Source: Bacteroidia bacterium (lineage in GTDB: Bacteria; Bacteroidota; Bacteroidia; NS11-12g; UBA955). From it: a stretch of DNA of 64,000 nucleotides. The DNA lies in the NCBI GenBank assembly GCA_023228875.1, contig JALOAG010000001.1, positions 186,001 through 250,000 of the forward strand. The letters run 5' to 3'. The translations under genes were made by a program, and so were the position numbers. Positions within the stretch are counted from its first letter, which is position 1, and every line of letters begins with the position of its first letter. The notes beneath the pieces were generated by a model that made no database searches, was not told the DNA's origin, and was given only the letters and a program-made list of their open reading frames with translations. Positions 26,822-35,087 of this stretch are shown in pieces.

Positions 26822-28524
26822 AACTAAATTTTCGTTATCGCCTTTTTCTATACATTGCAACACTCTTTACGGTCTTCGCTATTGGAATTGGAGTTTTTGA
26901 GCATTATAGAGAAAAAATCATTAAAACAGAAGGGCTGGAAGAAAAATTAGATGTTTATGCTCAACTTATTCAATCTTCACTTTCTGACAACTCGAATAAT
27001 TACAAACAAGTTGTGCAGAAGTTAGAATCAACTTTTCCTCCCGACTTAAGAATAACCATCATTGATCCACAAGGAAATATTTTGTATGATAATGCGCTTG
27101 GAAATTTTTCAAGAATGGAAAATCATGCCAATAGAAATGAAATAAAAGCTGCTGATTTGAGAGGTAATGGTTCGGATATTCGTAAATCTGAATCGACTAA
27201 TCAACCTTATCTGTATTATGCCAAAAAATTTAACAATCACTATATCCGAGTAGCTCTTCCCTATGACATCCAATTGCAGAGGTTTCTGAAAACAGACAAT
27301 CTCTTTTTATATTTCTTGTTGGGATTATTTATTCTAACACTTATCGTTATTCACAGAATTACAAGACAATTTGGTGATTCTATTAAGCAATTGCGCGATT
27401 TTGCAATAAACTCAGACCATAATGATTTATCTTTTGGAGACGATGAATTAGGTGAAATTAGTCGAAAAATTTCTGAAAACTATCATCTCCTAGAATTGAA
27501 CGAGAAAAAGATTTCTCTGGAAAAGCAAAAGCTCTTACAACATATCCAAATCTCAGAGGAAGGTATCTGTTTTATTTCACCCGAAAGAAAAATTGAACTC
27601 TATAATGGTTTGTTTATTCAATACCTTAATCAATTAGTTGATGAATCAAAGAGCAATCCAAAGACTATTTTGACAGACCCATTTTTTTCCTCTATCCATC
27701 AATTTATAGAACAAACAGAAATAAAATATTTTGAAACAGAAATAAAAAAGCAAGGGAAAATATTTTCACTTCGTGCCAATCTTTTTGACGATGGTAGTTC
27801 GGAAGTAATTATAACAGATGTTACCCAACAAGAAAAGACAAAGCAGTTAAAACAAGAAATGACAGGAAATATTGCACATGAGTTAAGAACGCCAATAACA
27901 AGTATCCGAGCCTATTTAGAAACGATTATAGATCAATCATTACCAGAGGAAAAACAAAAACATTTCATTAAACAAGCGTTCTATCAAACACTTACCTTAT
28001 CTGACATGATAAAAGATATGAGCATCATAGCAAAGTTAGAAGAAGCTCCAGATTCATTTACATTAGAAAATATCGATTTGACCAAATTATTAAATGAAAT
28101 AAAAGAAGAACATAAAAGTGTTTTAGAACGAAGTCAAATTCAAATGCAATATCAATTTCCTCAAAATTTAACTATAAATGGAAATTTAAGTTTGCTAACT
28201 TCCATTTTTAGAAATTTGATAGAAAACAGTATTCGTTATGCTGGTGAGCAAATTCAGATTAATATCTCACTACTGAATGAAGACGATGAGTTTTACTACT
28301 TTTCCTATTATGATACTGGAATTGGGATAAGGAATGAAGAACATCTCAATCGAATATTCGAACGCTTTTACCGAGTTCAAGAAGGTAGAACGAGAGATAC
28401 AGGAGGAAGCGGATTAGGGCTTTCTATTGTAAAAAATGCGGTTCTTTTTCATAAGGGAAACATTTCCGTAAAGAATCGTAAAGGCGGTGGATTAGAATTT
28501 ATGTTTAGCTTAAAAAAGCATTAA
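26818..28524 (+). CDS. phoR: PhoR-like sensor histidine kinase
   Basis: 568 residues: N-terminal helix (about 8-28), periplasmic sensor (to about 160), second helix (about 163-182), HAMP-like region and a short PAS-like stretch. Then the HisKA H-box GNIAHELRTPITSIRAYLE with H354, the N-box NLIENSIRYAG, and G boxes DTGIGI and GGSGLGLSIVKN. It ends the phosphate module; hairpin element 4 starts 64 bases after the stop. Confidence 0.9.
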   Translation: MKLNFRYRLFLYIATLFTVFAIGIGVFEHYREKIIKTEGLEEKLDVYAQLIQSSLSDNSNNYKQVVQKLESTFPPDLRITIIDPQGNILYDNALGNFSRMENHANRNEIKAADLRGNGSDIRKSESTNQPYLYYAKKFNNHYIRVALPYDIQLQRFLKTDNLFLYFLLGLFILTLIVIHRITRQFGDSIKQLRDFAINSDHNDLSFGDDELGEISRKISENYHLLELNEKKISLEKQKLLQHIQISEEGICFISPERKIELYNGLFIQYLNQLVDESKSNPKTILTDPFFSSIHQFIEQTEIKYFETEIKKQGKIFSLRANLFDDGSSEVIITDVTQQEKTKQLKQEMTGNIAHELRTPITSIRAYLETIIDQSLPEEKQKHFIKQAFYQTLTLSDMIKDMSIIAKLEEAPDSFTLENIDLTKLLNEIKEEHKSVLERSQIQMQYQFPQNLTINGNLSLLTSIFRNLIENSIRYAGEQIQINISLLNEDDEFYYFSYYDTGIGIRNEEHLNRIFERFYRVQEGRTRDTGGSGLGLSIVKNAVLFHKGNISVKNRKGGGLEFMFSLKKH

Positions 28525-28587
28525 ACATTGTAAATATAGATTATTATAGAAACTTTGATAATACTAATAAAATAGCCGACACACAGA

Positions 28588-28647
28588 CAAGCACATTACG
28601 CATTTTGGCAACCGCACGAAGCCGACAAAAAATGCGTAAAGAGCTTG
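28588..28647 (+). repeat. Structured hairpin element 4 (downstream of phoR)
   Basis: Outer stem CAAGC/GCTTG (28588-28592 with 28643-28647), internal loop ACA/AGA (28593-28595 and 28640-28642), perfect 11-bp inner stem TTACGCATTTT/AAAATGCGTAA (28596-28606 with 28629-28639). The loop contains CCGCACGAAGCCGAC. The stem sequences are unrelated to those of elements 1-3. Confidence 0.85.
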
Positions 28648-28746
28648 CTTTCCCCAACCTAATAAAATTTGTCTTCCCCTTCTCTTTTTTTTTATTTTTT
28701 GCCGACACTCAAACCAATGACGAATGACTACGAATGAATGCCCACA

Positions 28747-28881
28747 GCATATAACAAGCGGTTTGAACGCAAGGCGGGTAAAGTGCTTCGATTAAACATT
28801 TTCGGTAAGAAAAAAGCATTATCTTCGTATCAACATTTGTCGGTAAATCCGCCCTGCGTCAAGCCGCGAACCGTTAGTGGC
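28747..28881 (+). repeat. VCR/attC-like structured element B2
   Basis: The left arm, GCATATAACAAGCGG then TTTGAACGCAAGGCGGG (28747-28778), pairs imperfectly with the right arm CCGCCCTGCGTCAAGC then CGCGAACCGTTAGTGGC (28849-28881). It begins with TAACAAGCGG and ends with CCGTTA, like Vibrio superintegron repeats. The stretch 28525-28946 otherwise contains only hairpin 4 and an AT-rich spacer. It lies just upstream of the SulP gene. Confidence 0.65.
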
Positions 28882-28946
28882 AACCTTGACTAACGACAGT
28901 GTAACTTTGAAACATTTACCTTTGACCAGACAATTTTTAAAACTAA

Positions 28947-30497
28947 GTGAAACGGACAATAAAATATTATAGAATTATATGGCTTAAACATGACTTACCT
29001 GCCGGACTTTCTGTTTTTCTTGTTGCATTACCCCTTTGTTTGGGCATTGCTTTAGCTTCGGACGCACCGCTTTACGCAGGACTTTTATCGGGCATCATAG
29101 GCGGACTTGTAGTTTCTTTAATAAGCGGCTCACAGCTTGCAGTTTCAGGACCTGCTGCGGGTCTGACAACCATAATTGCCGCTTCAATCGTTTCACTTGG
29201 CGATTACAAAGTTTTTTTGCTTGCCGTTATGGTTGCAGGGTTGTTTCAGCTTATTCTCGGACTGTTGAAACTCGGAGTAATCGCAAATTATTTTCCTTCT
29301 TCGGTTATAAAAGGGATGTTGGCTGCAATCGGCATTATTCTCATTTCAAAACAAATTCCTTTGGCTATTGGTTACGACCAACCCGACTTTTGGACAAGCG
29401 GTTTTCTTCACCTTTTTTCTCCCGACAATTTGTTGGGTAATTTTGATCATTTTAACCGAAACATCACACGAGGTGCAATACTAATAACGATTGTTTCTCT
29501 TATTGTTTTGGTTGTGCTTCAACAACCGTTTGCGAAAAAGCTAAAAGTAATTCCTGCACCACTTTTAGTTGTGGTTTTCGGTATTGTTGCAAACATTATT
29601 TTTACAAATGCTTCTTCTTCCTTCTCTCTTAAAGAAACTCAATTGGTAAATATTCCGTCTAATGTTTTCTCAAATATTTCTTTTCCCGACTTCACAAAAC
29701 TCTTTTCTACATCGGAAATTTGGGAATACGGTGTAGTTATCGGTTTACTTGCGACTTTAGAAACATTACTTTGTATTGAAGCCGTTGACAAATTGGACAG
29801 GCAAAACAGAATTACGCCTATCAATCGTGAATTAGTTGCACAGGGAATTGGAAACATGACCTGCGGACTTTTAGGGGCTATTCCGATGACAGCTGTTGTG
29901 GTAAGAGGCGCAGCCAACATTGATGCAGGTGGAAGAACAAAACTTTCAGCATTTACACACGGTGTTTTTCTTTTGCTTGCAGTATTATTTGTTCCTTTTT
30001 TACTCAACAAAATTCCTTATGCTTCACTTTCGGCAATTCTTCTTATTACGGGCTACAATCTGACAAAGCCTAAACTTTACCAAAGCATGTGGAACTTAGG
30101 ATGGAAACAATTTCTGCCGTTTTTAATTACTGTTGTGGTTATTCTTTCAACCGACTTGCTTATTGGTGTCAGCATCGGGCTTTTGATTTCCGTTTATTTT
30201 ATTATTCAAAACAATTTCAGAGCGGAGTATAAGATTACCAAAACACAGCAGCAGGGAATTGAAACCTACTATATCAAACTAAACAGCAATGTGACATTTT
30301 TAAACAAAGTGGAACTAAGAAAGACATTAGACGAAGTGCCTGAATACAGTGTGCTGACTATTGACGGCAGCGAATGTAATTTTATTGACCACGACATTTT
30401 AGAAATTATCAGCGAATACGGAAACAAAGCCCGCAACAAACATATTGAATTGCACTTGAAAGGAATTGAAAAGGTAAATATTACGGCAGTGCATTGA
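28947..30497 (+). CDS. SulP family inorganic anion transporter with STAS domain
   Basis: 516 residues from a GTG start. The SulP transmembrane domain (about 15-415) opens with the family segment LPAGLSVFLVALPLCLGIALASDAPLYAGL and contains SGSQLAVSGPAAG. The cytoplasmic STAS domain occupies roughly 425-516 and includes LTIDGSECNFIDHDILEII. SulP proteins move sulfate, bicarbonate or other anions. The substrate is not decidable here; an adjacent carbonic anhydrase, which would suggest bicarbonate, is absent. It is a single gene bounded by element B2 and the right copy of the 214-bp repeat. Confidence 0.9.
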   Translation: MKRTIKYYRIIWLKHDLPAGLSVFLVALPLCLGIALASDAPLYAGLLSGIIGGLVVSLISGSQLAVSGPAAGLTTIIAASIVSLGDYKVFLLAVMVAGLFQLILGLLKLGVIANYFPSSVIKGMLAAIGIILISKQIPLAIGYDQPDFWTSGFLHLFSPDNLLGNFDHFNRNITRGAILITIVSLIVLVVLQQPFAKKLKVIPAPLLVVVFGIVANIIFTNASSSFSLKETQLVNIPSNVFSNISFPDFTKLFSTSEIWEYGVVIGLLATLETLLCIEAVDKLDRQNRITPINRELVAQGIGNMTCGLLGAIPMTAVVVRGAANIDAGGRTKLSAFTHGVFLLLAVLFVPFLLNKIPYASLSAILLITGYNLTKPKLYQSMWNLGWKQFLPFLITVVVILSTDLLIGVSIGLLISVYFIIQNNFRAEYKITKTQQQGIETYYIKLNSNVTFLNKVELRKTLDEVPEYSVLTIDGSECNFIDHDILEIISEYGNKARNKHIELHLKGIEKVNITAVH

Positions 30498-30516
30498 CAG
30501 AAAAGAAAGGCAGCCA

Positions 30517-30730
30517 CTAACATCGGTAGCTGTTGCACAACTCTCTAAAAAAAGAAAAAAACATCAAAAACGGCTTCATAAGAAGCGTTTTAAGCACAAT
30601 TGGTTTTTTTTCTATGTTTTTTAAGTTGGTTTTTTGGGTGGTTTATATAGGAGTTGTGAGCGTTGTGATGTAGTCAATAAAAAAACGAAAGGTGTTTTGC
30701 GGAGTTACCTCTATTTTTTGCATGGCTTGC
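30517..30730 (+). repeat. 214-bp direct repeat, copy 2
   Basis: Same orientation as 18945-19158, offset by exactly 11,572 bases along its length, about a dozen mismatches. It begins 20 bases after the SulP stop. No coding potential. Confidence 0.9.
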
Positions 30731-30963
30731 ACTGATTTAAGCCGTTTTACAGCATTTTATTTTTCACTTTAGGGAAATCTACCTTTGAAAAAGGCTTCTT
30801 TAAAGTTGCCTAAATTTGAACTAAATGCGTAGTTTAGCAGCGGAATTATCGGAGAAAGGAAGTTATTAGACAGTCTGCCGTTATACACATTAATGATCTA
30901 CGAAACATAAAATAATAATATATTTGCAAAACTTAATTTTTAATAACTAAAAAAACAAGAAAA

Positions 30964-31434
30964 ACGAAAAAAACAGTACTTTCAGCAGTTTTTACAGCAA
31001 TAATGGCTGTAACAGTAAACGCACAATGGCAAACAGTGGGCACAGCAGGCTTTTCGGCAGGAGATGCAAATTACACATCACTTGCCTTCAGCAACAGCAA
31101 CGAACCTTATGTGGCTTATGCGGATGGTGCAAATTCAGGCAAAGCTACTGTAATGAAGTTTGTAAATACTCCAACAGGTATTAACGAACTTAACGAAGTA
31201 AACAACACCATAGCTGTTTATCCCAACCCGGCATCTACCATTACAACAATAGCTGGCTTAGCTGTTGGTCAATCACTACAAGTAATGGATGTAACAGGTA
31301 AGCTTGTTTATCAAACTGTGGTAAAATCTTCAACTTTAGAATTAGAACTAACGAATTTCGAAAACGGAGTGTATATCATCCAAGTAGAACAAAACGGAGC
31401 AGTAGCACAAAAGACGCTTATAGTGAACAAATAG
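30964..31434 (+). pseudogene. T9SS-sorted secreted protein remnant with lost ATG
   Basis: In frame, ACG AAA AAA ACA GTA... from 30964 encodes a complete signal peptide TKKTVLSAVFTAIMAVTVNA-Q, but the first codon is ACG rather than ATG. The first ATG (31003) lies inside the signal peptide. The mature part has only one WQTVGTAGFSAG...KATVMKF unit, a motif normally repeated in beta-propeller-like proteins, and then jumps to a type IX secretion C-terminal domain (TIAVYPNPAS...GVYIIQVEQNGAVAQKTLIVNK). Both signs point to a decayed, internally deleted gene. Initiation at ACG or at ATG 31003 cannot be excluded. Confidence 0.7.
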
Positions 31435-31451
31435 TAATTTTTTTCATAGAT

Positions 31452-31492
31452 AACACAAACCTTGTCTTTTAATTTAGGCAGGGTTTTGTGTT
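31452..31492 (+). terminator. Intrinsic terminator after the T9SS remnant
   Basis: AACACAAACC-TTG (31452-31464) pairs with CAG-GGTTTTGTGTT (31479-31492), a long imperfect stem ending in a T-rich tract. Confidence 0.6.
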
Positions 31493-31500
31493 TATATGGA

Positions 31501-31752
31501 TTAACAGATGGTGGTTTTTCCGACTGGTATCTTCCCACTATTAACGAGCTTTCTATTTTATTGCATAACCGTTTTCATGTAAATAAAGCGTTAAATGCTG
31601 GGGGTTTTACATTATTGTCAAATACTGCCAACTACTGGAGTAGTACGGAGTACAGTGCACCATACGCATTCTGCTTCACCTTCAGCAACGGCAGCGCAGG
31701 CGGCAACGTTAAGACGAATCATTATAGTGTGCGTGCCGTTCGGACTTTTTAA
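31501..31752 (+). pseudogene. DUF1566 (Lcl/C-type-lectin-like) C-terminal fragment
   Basis: About 84 residues beginning LTDGGFSDWYLPTINELSIL and ending NYWSSTEYSAPYAFCF...HYSVRAVRTF, the characteristic end of DUF1566 proteins. No start codon, signal peptide or N-terminal domain is joined to it, and the preceding bases form a terminator. The last 120 bases are clearly more GC-rich than their surroundings and many codons end in C, as in variable regions of diversity-generating retroelements. No reverse transcriptase or template repeat is seen in this window. Confidence 0.65.
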
Positions 31753-32362
31753 CTATTTTCCCCATGAAATATGTTTTACTTTGAGTATGCCCTTAAGAGT
31801 GAGAAAGATAGTAATATTTGAAAAGTTCTTGGAGTAAACTCTATATAAAAGTAGCAATGAAAATGATCTTATGGGGTGACTCTATTTAGTACAGCGAAAC
31901 GCTAGAATTTATACATAATATCGAACTATCGGAAGAATTATTTGTAAATAAAAATACCTACGAGTTTATACTGTTGATTTTGGAAAACAACAACGAGTCT
32001 TTTAGGTAGTATAAATACCCATTGTGGCGATATTACAACAATAGTGAACTGTAATGTACAATATAATATAGTTTTAAAAACTCATATATTTGGAGGAGTA
32101 CTTGTCTATATTGGAGTGGAGGAGTAGTGAGATTCAAGAAAGAAGTAATGCTTGTTAATAAAGACCACCGAACCGTTAACATAGGTGCCCATTCCACAAC
32201 TCCCCCAAACACCGGTCAAACCAATTTTTAGTTAGAAAATGACTTTAATAGTTGGCAATGGAGTGGGCAGAGTTTTTCAAAAATGCCAGGGAAATAAAAT
32301 GGTGTTAGATAACCATGTTCATTTCTATCCCTGTTTATTTCTTTATTATATAGTTTGACGGT
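31753..32362. other. 610 bases without a recognisable gene
   Basis: AT-rich DNA with frequent stops in all frames, probably decayed coding sequence. The only structure I see is an inverted repeat TGCCCATTCCA/TGGAGTGGGCA (32186-32196 with 32259-32269, one mismatch), preceded by GAACCGTTAACA, which recalls the CCGTTA ends of the B elements. Confidence 0.5.
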
Positions 32363-32383
32363 TTGGTATATTTTCGCACCCGC

Positions 32384-33832
32384 ATGATAACACCGCCTAA
32401 AGTACTTGCATTTGTACTGGCTTCATTCTTGTCCATAGCAACCATGTCGCTGTTGTTTGAAAAATTGCTTGGCAATCAGGAATATATTAAATATTTCACA
32501 CTCCAAGATATTGTTGGGTATGAAAGTTTTAAGAAAGATAGGTTGGCTGGCAACGAAAAAATAAAAGCAGAAAAAGAGAAGGTAGATTTTGAAGAAAAGT
32601 TGTTGGCAACTATGCATACTTTGTCAGACTCGATTAATGTTGCACAACAAATCGCAGACCTTGATTCAACACGTTTTTGGCTGCCAAACAATGACCGTAA
32701 TTTCTGGAATGAATTGTTTGCTCAGTGGGAAAAACTGAAAGATAACAAGACCCTTTTTAGGATTTTACATTATGGTGATTCACAAATAGAAATGGACAGA
32801 ATCACTGCTTACATTCGAGAAAATCTGCAAAAACAATTTGGCGGAGGCGGTCCGGGGTTGTTGCCGGCATTGCAATTAGTGCCATCTTATTCGATACAAC
32901 AAAGCAGCTCTGAAAACTGGAAACGCTATGTCTCTTTTGGTGTTAATAATGACCGAGTGGAGCACAATCATTACGGAATCAGTGGGACTTTATGCAGGTT
33001 TGATTCATTATATGCCAATGTGAGCATCAGTCCACGCAATAGGAAGAAGTCTGTTCATTTACAGAAATTTGAATCAGCCAAAGTAATTGTAGGCAGGCTC
33101 AGCTCTCCTCTGACAGTGAAGATATCTTATCCGCGTGGCAGCAATACCCAAACACTGAAGCCCAATCATTCAGAACAAATGATTCGTTGGAATTTTGACA
33201 CTGCTCAATCCTATTTCAACTTCGGGTTTACAGGAGATAGTACTGCTGATATCTTAGGCATTGCCATTGACCCCCAATGGGGAATCGTGATGGATAATAT
33301 TCCTTGGAGAGGCTCATCCGGATTAACTTTTACTTCAATCAGCAAATCTTCGCTTAAGAAAACGTATCATTTTTTGAGTGTCAAAATGGTCATTCTGCAA
33401 TTTGGTGGCAATAGTGTCCCACATCTTAAGGATGAAAAAATGATTGAAAACTTTGTGCAACGTTTTGCGAGACAAATTGACCATATCAGAGCCATTGATT
33501 CCACTATTAAAGTATTGGTAATCGGACCTTCGGACATGTCGGTAAATGAGATGGGGGAAATGAAAACATATCCGCTTCTTGAAAAACTCATAACCAGAAT
33601 GAGAGAAGTAAGTAATCAAAAGGGAGCTGCATATTGGAGTTTGTATCATGCAATGGGTGGTTACAACAGTATGGCAAATTGGGTAAAAGCACAACCGGCA
33701 TTAGGAGCACCTGATTATATTCATTTCACACAATTGGGTGCACAAGAAATAGCCTTTATCCTTAAAAAAGCAATCTGGCGTGAATATGACATTTACCAAA
33801 AGAAAAAAAGATTAGAAAATCATAGTGAATAG
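32384..33832 (+). CDS. SGNH/GDSL hydrolase-like membrane-anchored protein (O-acetylation operon)
   Basis: 482 residues from ATG 32384. An in-frame TTG at 32363 overlaps the -7-like element TATATTTTCG and is rejected. It has an N-terminal membrane anchor (about 7-27) and then a periplasmic domain. SGNH blocks: GDSQ (131-134, nucleophile S133), FGGNS (340-344) and DYIH (444-447). In polysaccharide O-acetylation systems such proteins (AlgJ/AlgX-like) pass acetyl groups to the polymer or remove them. It overlaps the next SGNH gene by eight bases and is co-transcribed with an MBOAT gene, which supports this role. Confidence 0.8.
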   Translation: MITPPKVLAFVLASFLSIATMSLLFEKLLGNQEYIKYFTLQDIVGYESFKKDRLAGNEKIKAEKEKVDFEEKLLATMHTLSDSINVAQQIADLDSTRFWLPNNDRNFWNELFAQWEKLKDNKTLFRILHYGDSQIEMDRITAYIRENLQKQFGGGGPGLLPALQLVPSYSIQQSSSENWKRYVSFGVNNDRVEHNHYGISGTLCRFDSLYANVSISPRNRKKSVHLQKFESAKVIVGRLSSPLTVKISYPRGSNTQTLKPNHSEQMIRWNFDTAQSYFNFGFTGDSTADILGIAIDPQWGIVMDNIPWRGSSGLTFTSISKSSLKKTYHFLSVKMVILQFGGNSVPHLKDEKMIENFVQRFARQIDHIRAIDSTIKVLVIGPSDMSVNEMGEMKTYPLLEKLITRMREVSNQKGAAYWSLYHAMGGYNSMANWVKAQPALGAPDYIHFTQLGAQEIAFILKKAIWREYDIYQKKKRLENHSE

Positions 33833-35087
33833 GCTGCTTGTATTGATATTGTCTTGTGTGCTACTCGAAAACGCTTTGGGGCAAGATTTTATTCAATATG
33901 AAAATAAATATTCCTTTATTCAATATGACAACAACCGAATAGAATTACCGGGAGACAGTCTGGACTTTATGATGTTCATGAAAAAGTTTGATCATCTTGT
34001 GGGTACAGGACAAGGCAAACTTAATATTGTTCACTTTGGTGGTTCACACGTACAAGCGGATATGTGGACCAGAACCATTAGACAGCATTTTGACAGGTTT
34101 CTCAACCAACGCTTTGCAAGCAGAGGAACTATCTTTCCCTACAAAGCTGTGAGAACAAATGGTTCATCTCAATATGATGTAGAATACAATAAACCATGGA
34201 ATGGACTTCGCAATGTTATGCTCAACGGAAGTGGAGAAAGAATGGGTTTGATGGGTTGGAGGGCTACTGCTAAGGATAGCGGTCAATACATTAAAATTAC
34301 ATTGAAAAATGATGAGAGCAGTTTATTCTATTTTGATGAATTAAGGGTGTTTTATGACACAGGGGTCATGTATTTTCCTTTCAGTATCGAAGTAGATTCA
34401 ATGGCTTACATGTCTGACTTTGACACTTCATGCAGTTGTGCTAAGTTTTTATTTAATGAGATTGCCAACAGCTTTACTTTGACTGTGCATAAATTGGATT
34501 CCTTACAAACTGCATTTAATCTTTATGGCATTCAAACCGACTTACACAATACAGGTTTAATATATCATTCGGTTGGCGTCAATGGCGCATCCATCCCGTC
34601 ATACCTTAGTTGTCCGGATTTAGAACAACAGCTCGCTTTGTTACATCCCGATCTTATTATTTTTTCCATTGGAATTAATGATGCTTTTGGAATTAACTTT
34701 TCAAGAGAGGGTTTTGAGTACAACTATACAGAACTAATCAGGCGAATCAGAAAGACCTGTCCGGATGTAGCCATCTTATTTACAACCAATACCGACAGTT
34801 ATAAGACAATTAGAAGAAGGGTGTATAAAAATTATAGCGGCAATGAAGTTAGAACCGCCATGTATAATCTGGCAAAAAAGAACGGTGCTGCAGTTTGGGA
34901 CTTGTATTCTGTGATGGGGGGCTTGGGGTCTATTGCTTCATGGAAAAAACATGGATTGGCGCAAAGAGATTTGGTGCATTTGAACAATGCCGGATATACA
35001 TATTTGGGAAATCTCTTCTTTGATGCATTTCTAACAAAATACGAAGATTTTATCTTGTCTCCTTTTGCCACTTTATCGTATGAATGA
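33825..35087 (+). CDS. Second SGNH hydrolase-like secreted protein
   Basis: 420 residues from GTG 33825, with a signal peptide (NRLLVLILSCVLLENALGQ). Block I reads HFGGSH (70-75), with Gly in place of the common Asp before the Ser, block III GIND (283-286), block V DLVH (382-385). The Ser-Asp-His triad therefore looks complete. It overlaps the upstream gene by eight bases and the MBOAT gene by eight bases. It probably acts with the other two proteins in O-acetylation of a secreted glycan; substrate unknown. Confidence 0.78.
   Translation: MNRLLVLILSCVLLENALGQDFIQYENKYSFIQYDNNRIELPGDSLDFMMFMKKFDHLVGTGQGKLNIVHFGGSHVQADMWTRTIRQHFDRFLNQRFASRGTIFPYKAVRTNGSSQYDVEYNKPWNGLRNVMLNGSGERMGLMGWRATAKDSGQYIKITLKNDESSLFYFDELRVFYDTGVMYFPFSIEVDSMAYMSDFDTSCSCAKFLFNEIANSFTLTVHKLDSLQTAFNLYGIQTDLHNTGLIYHSVGVNGASIPSYLSCPDLEQQLALLHPDLIIFSIGINDAFGINFSREGFEYNYTELIRRIRKTCPDVAILFTTNTDSYKTIRRRVYKNYSGNEVRTAMYNLAKKNGAAVWDLYSVMGGLGSIASWKKHGLAQRDLVHLNNAGYTYLGNLFFDAFLTKYEDFILSPFATLSYE

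Noticed and set aside
31595..31837. Overlapping frame in the DUF1566 fragment
   Set aside because: It is an alternative frame of a segment whose other frame gives a clear DUF1566 match.
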